The notes under the pieces were generated by a model that made no database searches, was not told the DNA's origin, and saw only the letters and a program-made list of their open reading frames with translations. From contig CACEEB010000007.1 in assembly GCA_902558495.1 (NCBI GenBank), positions 1 to 45,284 of the forward strand: a stretch of DNA of 45,284 nt, written 5' to 3'. The stretch comes from an uncultured OM43 clade bacterium (GTDB taxonomy: Bacteria; Pseudomonadota; Gammaproteobacteria; Burkholderiales; Methylophilaceae). The position numbers and the translations under genes are program-made. Shown here one piece after another: positions 31,492-40,743 of this stretch; within the stretch, counting starts at the first letter, position 1, and each line of letters starts with the position of its first letter.

Positions 31492-32748
31492 CTAAATAAA
31501 CCTAAAAGCAATGATTGCAACAATAGTGGGTGGAATTGCACCCATAAGCAAACCAAGAGGAGCTATAGCTTGTTCGGGAAAATGTTTTTTTAAGATAGAA
31601 ATACCTGCAGGATTTGGAGCATTTGCAATCACAGTTAGACCACCACCAGTAACTGCTCCAGCAACCAGCGCAATTTTAAATTCATCGGATAACCCTTCAA
31701 CTAATGACCCAAGGTATGTAAGAGCTGCATTATCGGTAATAGCAGTTAATGTCGTAGCACCAAAGAAAACGACATCTGAGCTCATGGACATTAAGGTAGG
31801 TTCTAACCACCATCGTTGAACTCCGCCAAGAACAACGAGACCAGCTAAAAAGAATGCTACCAGCAAAGACTCTTTGAGTATAAGTTCATTTTGAAATTTT
31901 TTATAAGCAGTAGTAAATCCCAGGAAGAATAAAAACAACGCCATGAAAACAGCTGGGTGATGAGCAAATACAACTACCCCAATAAGAAAGATCATATGAA
32001 CGGAAGTAATCGGTATAGGCATTTTTAGCGTATTATTTTTTTCCTTAAGTTTAATGAGCTTTAACTCATCTTTGAAGAACCATACTATTGCTAATGTATT
32101 TACTAAAACAGCTATAGCTGCTCGCCAACCAAAATTAGTTAACATAAAATGTATATCCCAATTCCATGTATTACTTACCATTAGAACAGGGGGTGCTGCA
32201 AAAGGAGTTAACGTTCCACCAATAGAAATGTTTACAAACAATACTCCGAGGGTCGCATACTTAAAACGTAAACTCATTTCTTTACCAAAATAATTTACTC
32301 CAATAAGCATTGCAGCTAAAGTCATTGCTGCAGGTTCCGTAATAAAAGAACCCAGCAATGGGACCAAGCTCAGTAATAAAAAATAAATAGCTATTTCTGT
32401 TTTAATAGGAACTAAGCGTGCTGTAGCTAAGACGATATTCTCAGCAAATTGAAGTATGGGTTTAGAAGCTGCAATAACCATAATCACAAATACGAACATG
32501 GGTTCGGTATAATTTCTAGTATCCACATATTGAATTGCTTTTTCCGAACCATCAATACCAAACATAAACAATATCAGCACCATTGCCCAGAAACCAAATA
32601 CTACCTCTACCTCACCTAAAAGATGAAGAATGCCCGAATGCTTGGGATGAATATGAGCCAGATGCAGAAAGTATTTTGTAGAAAAGGTATGGATAATTGC
32701 AATAGCAAATAATGATGCGCCTATAATATTAAGAAGTGTAGGATTCAT
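31492..32748 (-). CDS. Putative Na+/H+ antiporter (DUF1504/NhaD-like)
   Basis: 418 residues from the ATG at 32748, almost all hydrophobic with 11-13 helices. LLSLVPLLGSFITEPAAMTLAAMLIG and VLFVNISIGGTLTPFAAPPVLM are typical of the ion transporter superfamily repeat motifs, and LTAITDNAALTYLG resembles the second copy. Annotated relatives are called putative Na+/H+ antiporters. A further 19 codons upstream (to 32805) remain in frame but give a less hydrophobic start. Confidence 0.75.
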   Translation of the reverse strand: MNPTLLNIIGASLFAIAIIHTFSTKYFLHLAHIHPKHSGILHLLGEVEVVFGFWAMVLILFMFGIDGSEKAIQYVDTRNYTEPMFVFVIMVIAASKPILQFAENIVLATARLVPIKTEIAIYFLLLSLVPLLGSFITEPAAMTLAAMLIGVNYFGKEMSLRFKYATLGVLFVNISIGGTLTPFAAPPVLMVSNTWNWDIHFMLTNFGWRAAIAVLVNTLAIVWFFKDELKLIKLKEKNNTLKMPIPITSVHMIFLIGVVVFAHHPAVFMALFLFFLGFTTAYKKFQNELILKESLLVAFFLAGLVVLGGVQRWWLEPTLMSMSSDVVFFGATTLTAITDNAALTYLGSLVEGLSDEFKIALVAGAVTGGGLTVIANAPNPAGISILKKHFPEQAIAPLGLLMGAIPPTIVAIIAFRFI

Positions 32749-32897
32749 ATATTTTATAAAGTTGTTATGTGTAAATGAAAGCGATATTCTAGCATTGCAT
32801 TGCATATGCGGATTATATAAATGTGATGATTTTGTTAAAATTACAATCGAAGTAAATTGAACAGCATTAATTCAAAATTAAAACAAAAAAGGAATTC

Positions 32898-34481
32898 ATG
32901 AAGCAGCTTACGCAACAACAAATCAATCAATTAATGATGATGCATCAAAAAGGCCAATACAAGCAGGCTATAGATGAGGCGAATAATCTGATTAAACATT
33001 TTCCAAATGAGTTAATGTTATTTAATATTTTGGGAGTATGTTTAGAACAAGAGGGAGAATTTGAAAAAGCTGCTAATGCATACAGGCAGGCAATTAAAAT
33101 AAATCCTTCCATTCCCGAACTTCAATTTAATTTAGGTGCGATGTTATTTGCATTAAATGAAAGTGAAAAAGCTATCCCCTTTTATAAAGAATCTATTCGG
33201 CTAAATCCAAATTTTACTGAGGCGTATTTTAACTTAGGAATATTGTTTCAAAGTCAGTCCAAATTTAGTGATGCTATCTCAAATTATGATAAAGCTCTCA
33301 ATATTCAGCCTGGTTTCTATGAGGCTATAGCTAATATTGGTTCTATCAAGCAACTACAGGGTGATTTAGACATGGCTATTGAACTTTTCAAAAAATCTTT
33401 GCATATAAAAGAAGATGCAAAAGGGCATTATAATCTTGCTGGTGCTTATCGAAATCAAGGTAATTTGATTTCAGCAATTGAACACTATAGAAAAGCGTTG
33501 CAGTTGGGCGCCAACGAGGCTGAATTTTATTCAGATCTTGGCGATGCGTTATGGCATGATGGCCAAATTAAAGAAGCCAAAGAATTTTTAAACATGGCTG
33601 TAAAAGTTGACCCCAAACACCCTCGTGCAAATTATCAATTAGCAGTTTTTTTATACGACAATAAACAGTTTAAAGATGCGATTAAGTATTTTAATGAATC
33701 CCAATTTGAGGATTGGCAAGAACGTACATTATATTGTCATTATAAATTGAAAGATTTTGAAATTTTCAAAGAAAAATTAATCCCCTTAACCAAGACTAAA
33801 AATAATTCACCTTTCCTAGCAACCTTATCTACCCATTATGCACAAAATTTTAAGCAATTAGATACATACCAATTTTGCCCCTCTCCTTTAGATTATGTTT
33901 GCCATAAGAAAATACCTGAATTAAAAGCAGATAATTTTAGTTTAGTAAGAGATTTACTTCATGATATTAATCAAGCAGATATTGGATTGAGAAAGCAAAG
34001 TAGGCTGACAGCAGGCATACAGTCCTCTGGTAACTTGTTTAAAAGAAAAGAGAAATCATTTAAAGCATTAAAAAATGCTTTGGTAAGTATTTTGGAAAAT
34101 TATTATTTGGATATGAAACATAACCAATGTGAGTTTATTCGTTCATTCCCAAAAAAAATAGAATTCAGTAGTTCATGGTTCGTAAAAATGCAGAATGGGG
34201 GTCACTTGAATTCTCATATTCATGAGGATGGATGGATCAGTGGTGCTGTTTATCTTTCAATACCCTCCCAAAAGCAATTATCTAACGAGGGGGCTATTGA
34301 GTTAAGTACAGATGGTGATGAATACCCAAGACTGCATAAAGAGTTTCCTAAAAAGACAATTTTGCCTGAAGTTGGTGATGTAATATTTTTTCCATCTTCA
34401 GTATTCCACAGAACCATCCCTTTCAAATCAAATGAGGAACGTATTTGTATCGCATTTGATTTAAAACCAGAAGAATATTAG
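32898..34481 (+). CDS. TPR protein with putative 2OG-Fe(II) oxygenase domain
   Basis: 527 residues. Residues about 1-290 are tandem TPR units (AANAYRQAIKINPSIPELQFNL, SEKAIPFYKESIRLNPNFTEAYFNLG and others). The C-terminal 180 residues have SHIHEDGWISGAVYLSIPS with a His-x-Glu type metal site and PEVGDVIFFPSSVFHRTIPF with the distal His, then EERICIAFDL. This is the putative 2OG-Fe(II) oxygenase family that follows TPRs in many marine bacteria. It may hydroxylate a protein partner; the substrate is unknown. AAAAAAGGAATTC precedes the ATG. Confidence 0.8.
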   Translation: MKQLTQQQINQLMMMHQKGQYKQAIDEANNLIKHFPNELMLFNILGVCLEQEGEFEKAANAYRQAIKINPSIPELQFNLGAMLFALNESEKAIPFYKESIRLNPNFTEAYFNLGILFQSQSKFSDAISNYDKALNIQPGFYEAIANIGSIKQLQGDLDMAIELFKKSLHIKEDAKGHYNLAGAYRNQGNLISAIEHYRKALQLGANEAEFYSDLGDALWHDGQIKEAKEFLNMAVKVDPKHPRANYQLAVFLYDNKQFKDAIKYFNESQFEDWQERTLYCHYKLKDFEIFKEKLIPLTKTKNNSPFLATLSTHYAQNFKQLDTYQFCPSPLDYVCHKKIPELKADNFSLVRDLLHDINQADIGLRKQSRLTAGIQSSGNLFKRKEKSFKALKNALVSILENYYLDMKHNQCEFIRSFPKKIEFSSSWFVKMQNGGHLNSHIHEDGWISGAVYLSIPSQKQLSNEGAIELSTDGDEYPRLHKEFPKKTILPEVGDVIFFPSSVFHRTIPFKSNEERICIAFDLKPEEY

Positions 34482-35701
34482 ACAGCATGAAGTTTTTTAG
34501 CCATTCTTTGTAAAAATTCCATGGCGATATGGTTATCCTCTTTGAGGAGTTGTCGCATTTCTTTTTTGGGTATGACAATAATCCGTGCCCAATCTGAAAT
34601 TACAAAGGTAGAGGCTGCACGCGGAACTTTATTTATCAAAGATTGCTCTCCAAAGTATTGACCAGCAGTTATTGTTTCAACTACCTTTCCATTTTTAACA
34701 ACACCAATCTCACCCTCAATAACAAAAAATAATTTTTGATCATTTTCACCATCAGTAAATATAATTGTGTCTTTCTTGAGATGTTGGCCAAAATATTCCA
34801 TAAGCTTTTTATGAATAGGATGACGATGAATATTTTTGATAGTAAATAATGTTTTGATAAGTAAGATTTCCTTTTTATGGAATGCGGCAATTACTTCAGC
34901 ACCAATTAATAATGCGGCGGTGTTTAAATAAAGCCAAATGAGAGATATAAATAAACCTCTCATTCCACCAAAAAAGATTCCATAATATTCACTAATATAG
35001 TTAAAAGAACCAAATGTATTGCTTAATATAAACCAAGAAAAACTTGTTACAAGACCTCCATAGAATATATGAATAAAACGAATTTTAAGGGGAATAAATA
35101 TTTTAAAGAAAAGGGATACTACGATTACTAATAACGAAAAAGACAATATGGATGTAAGCAAAGTTTTTTCAATAATTGGTACATAATTTATGAAAAAATT
35201 ACTTGCCTGGATAAGATATATATTAAGAGAGGTATAGATAAACAAAAGAACCATTATGAAAGTTACTGAAATAATATCCATAATCTTTTCTTTAAGAAAA
35301 GCATTTCTTTTTTTGAAGCTAAATATGTTATTAAAACTTGATCGCAAGCCAGACGTGAGTGGTGTTGAACCCAAAAATAAAATAGTAATCCAAACAAAAC
35401 CCCAAGATGCTTTTCTTGAGGATACCTTTCCAACCTCATCCATTACTCGGTCACTCATTTCAGGCAATAATAAAGCAGTAATATTTTGAAGTTTTTCTAA
35501 CGATAGCAGAGAACTACTTAGCCACTGACTAAAGAAAAATAAAATAAGAAGAATAAGGGGTATAAATGCAAATAAGGCAAAAAAGGAAATGGAAGCATTT
35601 ACTGCTAGGAAGTTTCGACGCTTAAAGCTTGATAATATTTCTTGGAGTATGAAATAGTTTTCGTTTTGTTGATGTATAAAACTTTTTGTAACAAGCCTCA
35701 T
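34478..35701 (-). CDS. YihY/BrkB-type membrane protein fused to cyclic-nucleotide-binding domain
   Basis: 407 residues. About 1-275 are six membrane helices of the YihY (UPF0761) family, with LIWLYLNTAALLIGAEVIAAFHKK at the end. A cNMP-type domain follows (about 300-407): GENDQKLFFVIEGEIGVVKNGKV and TAGQYFGEQSLINKVPRAASTFV, including the PBC-like GEQSLINKVPRAAS loop. Fusion of these two is uncommon to my knowledge. The product may sense cAMP or c-di-GMP at the membrane. It overlaps the convergent TPR gene by 4 bases (TTAG). Confidence 0.85.
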   Translation of the reverse strand: MRLVTKSFIHQQNENYFILQEILSSFKRRNFLAVNASISFFALFAFIPLILLILFFFSQWLSSSLLSLEKLQNITALLLPEMSDRVMDEVGKVSSRKASWGFVWITILFLGSTPLTSGLRSSFNNIFSFKKRNAFLKEKIMDIISVTFIMVLLFIYTSLNIYLIQASNFFINYVPIIEKTLLTSILSFSLLVIVVSLFFKIFIPLKIRFIHIFYGGLVTSFSWFILSNTFGSFNYISEYYGIFFGGMRGLFISLIWLYLNTAALLIGAEVIAAFHKKEILLIKTLFTIKNIHRHPIHKKLMEYFGQHLKKDTIIFTDGENDQKLFFVIEGEIGVVKNGKVVETITAGQYFGEQSLINKVPRAASTFVISDWARIIVIPKKEMRQLLKEDNHIAMEFLQRMAKKLHAV

Positions 35702-35707
35702 ATAGCT

Positions 35708-36667
35708 TTATAAAGACTTAAATTTTTCTGTTGCCTTAATCAAACTATCTAATGTACCTTCTTCCGATGCTGAATGCCCTGCATTGGGAACCATAATAAC
35801 TTCTGCCTGAGGCATTTTTTGCGCAACTTCAAAAGCAGTTTTTGGTGGGCAAACCATATCGTATCTTCCTTGAACAATAACCACAGGTTTATTTTTTAAG
35901 ATTGTAATTTTCTTGAGGATATCTTCACCATCAATAAAACAATTATTTTTAATATAATGAAGCTGCACTTTTGCTCTTGCTAATTCAAAATCAAAGTCTA
36001 TATCATTATTATTTTCGTTTGCCTCACTTGGCATCATTTTTAGAATACTTCCCTCAAAGGTATTCCATGCAACTGCTGCCTTTTTCGCTTGTTCTAAATT
36101 TTTGGAAAAAACAAGGTCAACATAGCTTGATACTAAATTTAATTTATTGATGTGAGGTTTATGATTTAAAAGAACCGCATGTAGCTCTGGAAAAAATTGA
36201 TCTACTTCGTTCAAGAACCAATCAAGCTCTTGCTTTCTACTTAAAAAAACTCCGCGTAAAATGAGCCCTTTGGTGTATTCTTGAAATTTTATAGCATAAG
36301 CAAGCGCCAAAGAACTGCCCCAAGAACCTCCGAATAAAATCCATTCCTTAATATCGAGTTCTTTTCGAATAGTTTCCATGTCCTGGATAAGATCATTAGT
36401 GGTGTTGTTTAAGGTTTCACCTAAGGGCGTACTTTTTCCACATCCTCTTTGATCAAATAAAATGATACGGTAATGTTCGGGGTCAAAAAAGCGTCTTTGT
36501 TTAGGACCAGTTCCTCCTCCTGGACCACCATGAAGAAAAATGATTGCCTGACCGTTGGGGTTCCCAGATTGTTCGACATATATATTATGTCCATTGCCAG
36601 TCTTAATAAATGAGTGGTGAAAGGGTTCTATTTCAGGAAATAATGTTTTGGTTAAGGCTGATTCCAT
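35708..36667 (-). CDS. pip: Proline iminopeptidase
   Basis: 319 residues of the alpha/beta-hydrolase fold. HGGPGGG (46-52) is the oxyanion loop, FDQRGCGKS follows, the nucleophile elbow is GGSWGSS with Ser115, and the catalytic His is in NAGHSASE near the end, with the Asp in GRYDMVCP. It releases N-terminal proline from peptides in the cytoplasm. It is near the usual length of 310-320. It starts 6 bases after the YihY-type gene (upstream on the minus strand). Confidence 0.9.
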   Translation of the reverse strand: MESALTKTLFPEIEPFHHSFIKTGNGHNIYVEQSGNPNGQAIIFLHGGPGGGTGPKQRRFFDPEHYRIILFDQRGCGKSTPLGETLNNTTNDLIQDMETIRKELDIKEWILFGGSWGSSLALAYAIKFQEYTKGLILRGVFLSRKQELDWFLNEVDQFFPELHAVLLNHKPHINKLNLVSSYVDLVFSKNLEQAKKAAVAWNTFEGSILKMMPSEANENNNDIDFDFELARAKVQLHYIKNNCFIDGEDILKKITILKNKPVVIVQGRYDMVCPPKTAFEVAQKMPQAEVIMVPNAGHSASEEGTLDSLIKATEKFKSL

Positions 36668-36786
36668 AAGCTTCAGATCTCTCTTTTAATTAATATTTAA
36701 CATAAGGTTTATTGTAAAGCAAAAAATTACCTAATTCTTGATAAGTAAAATAAATCAATAAATGTAACTAAATTGTTACGAAAGTG

Positions 36787-36813
36787 TTGCAATTAAATTT
36801 CTAGAGGTATAAA
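36787..36813 (+). promoter_or_regulatory. Candidate sigma-70 promoter upstream of xoxF
   Basis: TTGCAA and TATAAA separated by 15 bases, 144 bases before the xoxF ATG. A second AATATATAAAG at 36897 is nearer. The gap 36668-36956 (289 bases) holds no gene. Which element is used cannot be told. Confidence 0.3.
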
Positions 36814-36956
36814 GTGCATATCAAGTACAGAAACTTTGTACTACGAGCATACATTCCATTTTGCTTTATTAATTCCTAAAGATGTAAGTCTTAAAGAATA
36901 TATAAAGGGGACTGTTTGCTTTTTATAAACCCTTAGTTAAAACTATGGAGATTTTT

Positions 36957-38834
36957 ATGCAATTAAATAAAATCAAATTAGCTCTTGGTTTTGCTGCTGC
37001 TGCTACTATGGCTATGCCAATGGTTGCTTCAGCTGCTGCTGATCAAGAAAAAGCTATGAAAAATGCTAACAACTGGGCTCACCCACGTGGTCAGCATGAT
37101 AACCAAGCTTATTCTAAGCTTACACAAATCAACAAAGGTAACGTTAAAAACCTTAAAGCTGCATGGACTTTTGCTACTGGTGTAAACCGTGGTCATGAAG
37201 GTTCACCTTTAGTTATTGGTAACATGATGTATGTACATACAGCATTTCCAAATAACGTTTACGCTTTAGACCTTAACAACGATCAAAAAATCGTTTGGTC
37301 TTACTTCCCAAAACAAGATCCTAGCGTTCAAGCAGTTCTATGTTGCGATAACGTTAACCGTGGTCTTGGTTTCGGTAACGGTAAAATCTTTTTACAACAA
37401 AACGACGGTATGTTAGTTGCGCTTGACGCAAAAACTGGCGCTAAAGTTTGGGATGCTTCAAACACAGATCCTAAAGTTGGTGCTACTAACACTAACGCAC
37501 CTCACGTTATTAATGACAAAGTGCTTACAGGTTGTTCTGGTGCTGAGTTCGGTGTTCGTTGCTTCATGGCAGCTTATAACATTGAAGACGGTTCACTAGC
37601 ATGGAAAGCTATGTCAACAGGACCTGATTCAGAAGTTTTAATCGGTGCTGACTTTAACAAAGAAAACCCACTTTACTCAGCTCTATCAGTTTACGAAGAT
37701 GTAAACGGTGGTAACAAACAAGGTGGTTCTTTCAAAAAAATCCCTACTGACCAACTTCAAGGCGGTGTAGCTGATCTAGGTGTTAAAACTTGGCTCAAAC
37801 CACAAGCTGTTAAAGATGGTTGGCAGCATGGCGGTGGCTCTGTATGGGGCTGGTGGCCATATGATGCAAAAACAAACTTAGTGTACTACGGTACAGGTAA
37901 CCCATCAGTTTGGAACCCAGACGTACGTCCAGGTGACAACAAATGGTCTATGACTGTTTTTGCTCGTGATTTAGATACAGGTATGGCTCGTTGGGGTATG
38001 CAAATGACACCACACGACGAATGGGACTATGACGGTATTAACGAAGTTATCCTTTTCGACAAAGGTGGTAAAACATACGCTTGGCACCATGACAGAAATG
38101 GTTTTGCATACACATGGACAGCTGCAGAAGGTACTCTAATTGCTGCTGAAAAAGTGCATCCATTCGTTAACTGGGCTTCAGACGTTGATCTGAAATCTGG
38201 TGTACCAAACAAACTTGCTGAGCACTCTACTCACCAAGATTACAACACTAAAGGTACATGTCCAGCAGCTCTTGGTACTAAAGACCAACAGCCTGCTTCA
38301 TACTCACCTAAAACTGGCTTAATATACTCACCACTTAACCACGTATGTATGACATACGAACCAGTTGAGTCTAAGTATGTTGCAGGTCAGCCTTGGGTTG
38401 GTGCGACACTTACTATGTTTGCTGGTCCTGATGGCGTAATGGGTGGCTTTGCTGCTTATGATCCAATGACTAACAAAAAAGTATGGTACAACAAAGAGAA
38501 GTTCTCAGCTTGGGGCGGTTCTTTGAACACAGCTTCAGACTTAGTTTTCTACGGTACTTTAGATCGTTGGTTCAAAGCTCTTGACGCGAAAAGCGGTAAA
38601 GAACTTTGGAAATTCCAAGTTGGTTCAGGTGTGATTGGTAATGCATTCACATATGCACACAAAGGTAAACAACACGTTGGTGTCCTATCAGGCATCGGTG
38701 GTTGGGCTGGTGTTGCTATGAACCTTGGTCTTACAAATGACACAGACGCACTTGGTGCTGCTGGTGGTTATAAAGAACTAACAAAATACAACGCTGCTCC
38801 TGGTGGCGGTGGCTTAACAGTATTTAGCCTATAA
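36957..38834 (+). CDS. xoxF: Lanthanide-dependent PQQ methanol dehydrogenase XoxF
   Basis: 625 residues from the ATG at 36957 (GGAGATTTTT upstream). A signal peptide ends near ASAAA-DQE, so the enzyme is periplasmic. The PQQ-propeller is clear: vicinal Cys129-Cys130 in AVLCCDNVNRG, and PHDEWDYDGINE with catalytic Asp357 and Asp359 two residues later. That extra Asp distinguishes lanthanide-using XoxF from calcium MxaF (which has Ala). It oxidises methanol to formaldehyde or formate and passes electrons to XoxG. Codon use is markedly richer in C-ending codons than its neighbours, as expected of a very highly expressed gene. Strong match; XoxF4 (methylotroph) clade is my guess. Confidence 0.96.
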   Translation: MQLNKIKLALGFAAAATMAMPMVASAAADQEKAMKNANNWAHPRGQHDNQAYSKLTQINKGNVKNLKAAWTFATGVNRGHEGSPLVIGNMMYVHTAFPNNVYALDLNNDQKIVWSYFPKQDPSVQAVLCCDNVNRGLGFGNGKIFLQQNDGMLVALDAKTGAKVWDASNTDPKVGATNTNAPHVINDKVLTGCSGAEFGVRCFMAAYNIEDGSLAWKAMSTGPDSEVLIGADFNKENPLYSALSVYEDVNGGNKQGGSFKKIPTDQLQGGVADLGVKTWLKPQAVKDGWQHGGGSVWGWWPYDAKTNLVYYGTGNPSVWNPDVRPGDNKWSMTVFARDLDTGMARWGMQMTPHDEWDYDGINEVILFDKGGKTYAWHHDRNGFAYTWTAAEGTLIAAEKVHPFVNWASDVDLKSGVPNKLAEHSTHQDYNTKGTCPAALGTKDQQPASYSPKTGLIYSPLNHVCMTYEPVESKYVAGQPWVGATLTMFAGPDGVMGGFAAYDPMTNKKVWYNKEKFSAWGGSLNTASDLVFYGTLDRWFKALDAKSGKELWKFQVGSGVIGNAFTYAHKGKQHVGVLSGIGGWAGVAMNLGLTNDTDALGAAGGYKELTKYNAAPGGGGLTVFSL

Positions 38835-38850
38835 TCCTTCGGGAATATAG

Positions 38851-38869
38851 AACTAAACACAGTTTAGTT
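38851..38869 (+). other. Hairpin 3' of xoxF
   Basis: AACTAAAC, ACA, GTTTAGTT: a perfect 8-bp stem 17 bases after the xoxF stop and ahead of the terminator; possible mRNA stabiliser. Confidence 0.5.
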
Positions 38870-38879
38870 AGTCTTAGAA

Positions 38880-38909
38880 ACACCCTACTTCGGTAGGGTG
38901 TTTTTTTTT
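38880..38909 (+). terminator. Rho-independent terminator after xoxF
   Basis: ACACCCTAC, TTCG tetraloop, GTAGGGTGT followed by eight or more T. It separates xoxF from xoxJ. Confidence 0.95.
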
Positions 38910-39033
38910 GAACAAAATTTAATAGTAAATTGCAACATAAAGTGAATGTTTAATAGGTATGAGATTAGGGATAATCATGAGTTGAAAGTCCCTTAATCGA
39001 TAGTATAATGACGCAAACTAAATAGAGGAATAA

Positions 39034-39921
39034 ATGATGTTAAATAAAATTATAAGTGTTGCATTAGTTGTCATGATGAGCAGCTTTGCAAATGCCGCAG
39101 ATTCTATTGATGTAAATCCAGATATGGGTAAACCAGGTCAACCTGCTCGTGTCCCAAAGGACAATGAGTTCAAAGTCTGTGCAGATCAGGATAATTTACC
39201 ATATTCAAATTCAGCAGGAGAAGGTTTTGAGAACAAGATAGCGGAGGTATTAGCAGCAGACTTAGGTAAAGAATTAAGTTATCAGTACTGGCACGACCGT
39301 TTTGGTTTCTTGAGAAATACTCTTAATGCATACCGATGTGATGTCGTTATAGGCACTAATACTACATATGATGCACTAAATACTACTAAACCTTACTATC
39401 GTGCAGGGCATGTATGGGTTTATAGAAAAGATAGTGGGTATGATATTAAAAACTGGGATTCCCCTGATTTAAGAAAAGGAACAATTGGAGTTAATGATAA
39501 AAGTCCGGTTGCAGTTGCATTAAATGCAAATGGATTGATGTTTAATGCTAAGCCTTATCGCATCCAACGAGATCTTAATACTTCTCCAGGCGCAAAGATT
39601 GATGATTTAGTCAATGGAGACATAGATGTGGCTATCGAGTGGGGTCCAATTGGTGGATACTATGCTAAGAAAGCTGATGTGGATCTAGTTGTGGTTCAAA
39701 TACCTGAGTATGCAAAAGATGAAATGAGATTGACTGGTAAAACATACTGGAATATTTCAGCGGGTGTACGAAAGAAAGACAAAGAACGTCGAGACGTCAT
39801 TGAAGCTGCGATTGAACGAAATATCGATAAGATCTATGCAATTTTAGATGATTATGGCATTCCATTCCAAAAACCATCTTTTGAAGATAGGTTGGACGGA
39901 TATAAACGTCATCAGAAATAA
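39034..39921 (+). CDS. xoxJ: XoxJ periplasmic binding protein
   Basis: 295 residues: a signal peptide (about 1-21, ANAAD end), then a type 2 periplasmic-binding-protein fold (KVCADQDNLPYSNSAGEGFENKI, and CDVVIGTNTTYDAL). It is the homolog of MxaJ that accompanies XoxF and is thought to help activate the enzyme. The gene is 200 bases after xoxF, beyond a terminator, so it has its own promoter. AGAGGAATAA precedes the first of two tandem ATGs. Confidence 0.87.
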   Translation: MMLNKIISVALVVMMSSFANAADSIDVNPDMGKPGQPARVPKDNEFKVCADQDNLPYSNSAGEGFENKIAEVLAADLGKELSYQYWHDRFGFLRNTLNAYRCDVVIGTNTTYDALNTTKPYYRAGHVWVYRKDSGYDIKNWDSPDLRKGTIGVNDKSPVAVALNANGLMFNAKPYRIQRDLNTSPGAKIDDLVNGDIDVAIEWGPIGGYYAKKADVDLVVVQIPEYAKDEMRLTGKTYWNISAGVRKKDKERRDVIEAAIERNIDKIYAILDDYGIPFQKPSFEDRLDGYKRHQK

Positions 39922-40107
39922 AAGTTTTTACATTTTTCTTTTAAAAATTTGTTGTAAATGATGCCATAATTATTAAAAATAAAGTAAAATATGTTTTATT
40001 AAGAAATAGTGAAAGTTCTTTTTATTAACCCTTTTAACAGGAACCATTAATATTTTAGACTGTCTCCTAAGGGAGGGAGAGAGAATTAAAATATGCTAGG
40101 AGAGAAT

Positions 40108-40659
40108 ATGTTATCAAAGAAAGTACTTGTTTCATCCCTGCTCGCAAGTTGCTTAGCTTTTTCAGCAAATGCTGGCGTTAAATTAACTAAAACAACCGAT
40201 GGTAATGATTTTACTGAAGAGCTTAAAGGACTAGCAAAAGCTTTTGGTGATACCAAGAAAAAAGACAACGTAATGACAGAAGCAGAAAAAGTTTTCCTTG
40301 AGACTGGAAAAAATATTTACGTTGGCGACGCTGCTGCTGAAAAGCGGGGCAAAAAAAGGTTTGGTTACTGGTCATGTACCCAGTGTCATGGGCCAACAGC
40401 AAAAGGCCAAGTAGGACCTGGATTGGTAGGACCTACATTCCGTTATCCAAAAGATATTACCAACCAAGGTATGTTTGAGACTATTTGGTATGGTACTAAC
40501 GGTGGTATGGGTGGAAAAGGATACGGTGTTATGGCTCCAGATGATGGAATGACTGTTGATGAACTCCTAAAAACAATTGCCTGGGTTAGAACAAATGGTA
40601 GCCAAGGTGTTACAGGAAATGAAGATGAAAATATGAAAAAACTCCTTAAGAACGACTAG
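40108..40659 (+). CDS. xoxG: Cytochrome c XoxG, electron acceptor of XoxF
   Basis: 183 residues from the ATG at 40108, which has AGGAGAG upstream; a longer frame starts at 40093. Signal peptide: LVSSLLASCLAFSANA. The heme site is CTQCH with Cys90, Cys93 and His94, and a later Met in GYGVMAPDDGM is the probable axial ligand. One heme, small cytochrome cL-like. It accepts electrons from XoxF and passes them to the terminal oxidase. The 186-base gap from xoxJ and the terminator after it show a separate transcript. Confidence 0.9.
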   Translation: MLSKKVLVSSLLASCLAFSANAGVKLTKTTDGNDFTEELKGLAKAFGDTKKKDNVMTEAEKVFLETGKNIYVGDAAAEKRGKKRFGYWSCTQCHGPTAKGQVGPGLVGPTFRYPKDITNQGMFETIWYGTNGGMGGKGYGVMAPDDGMTVDELLKTIAWVRTNGSQGVTGNEDENMKKLLKND

Positions 40660-40677
40660 TTTTTTTATGAATTAAAT

Positions 40678-40716
40678 AAAACGATTGAGGTATAATGCCT
40701 CAGTCGTTTTTTTTTG
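40678..40716 (+). terminator. Rho-independent terminator after xoxG
   Basis: AAAACGATTGAGG, loop, CCTCAGTCGTTTT (one G-T pair) followed by a T tract. Confidence 0.92.
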
Positions 40717-40743
40717 TACTCTCATTTCTTTAAAATTCACACA

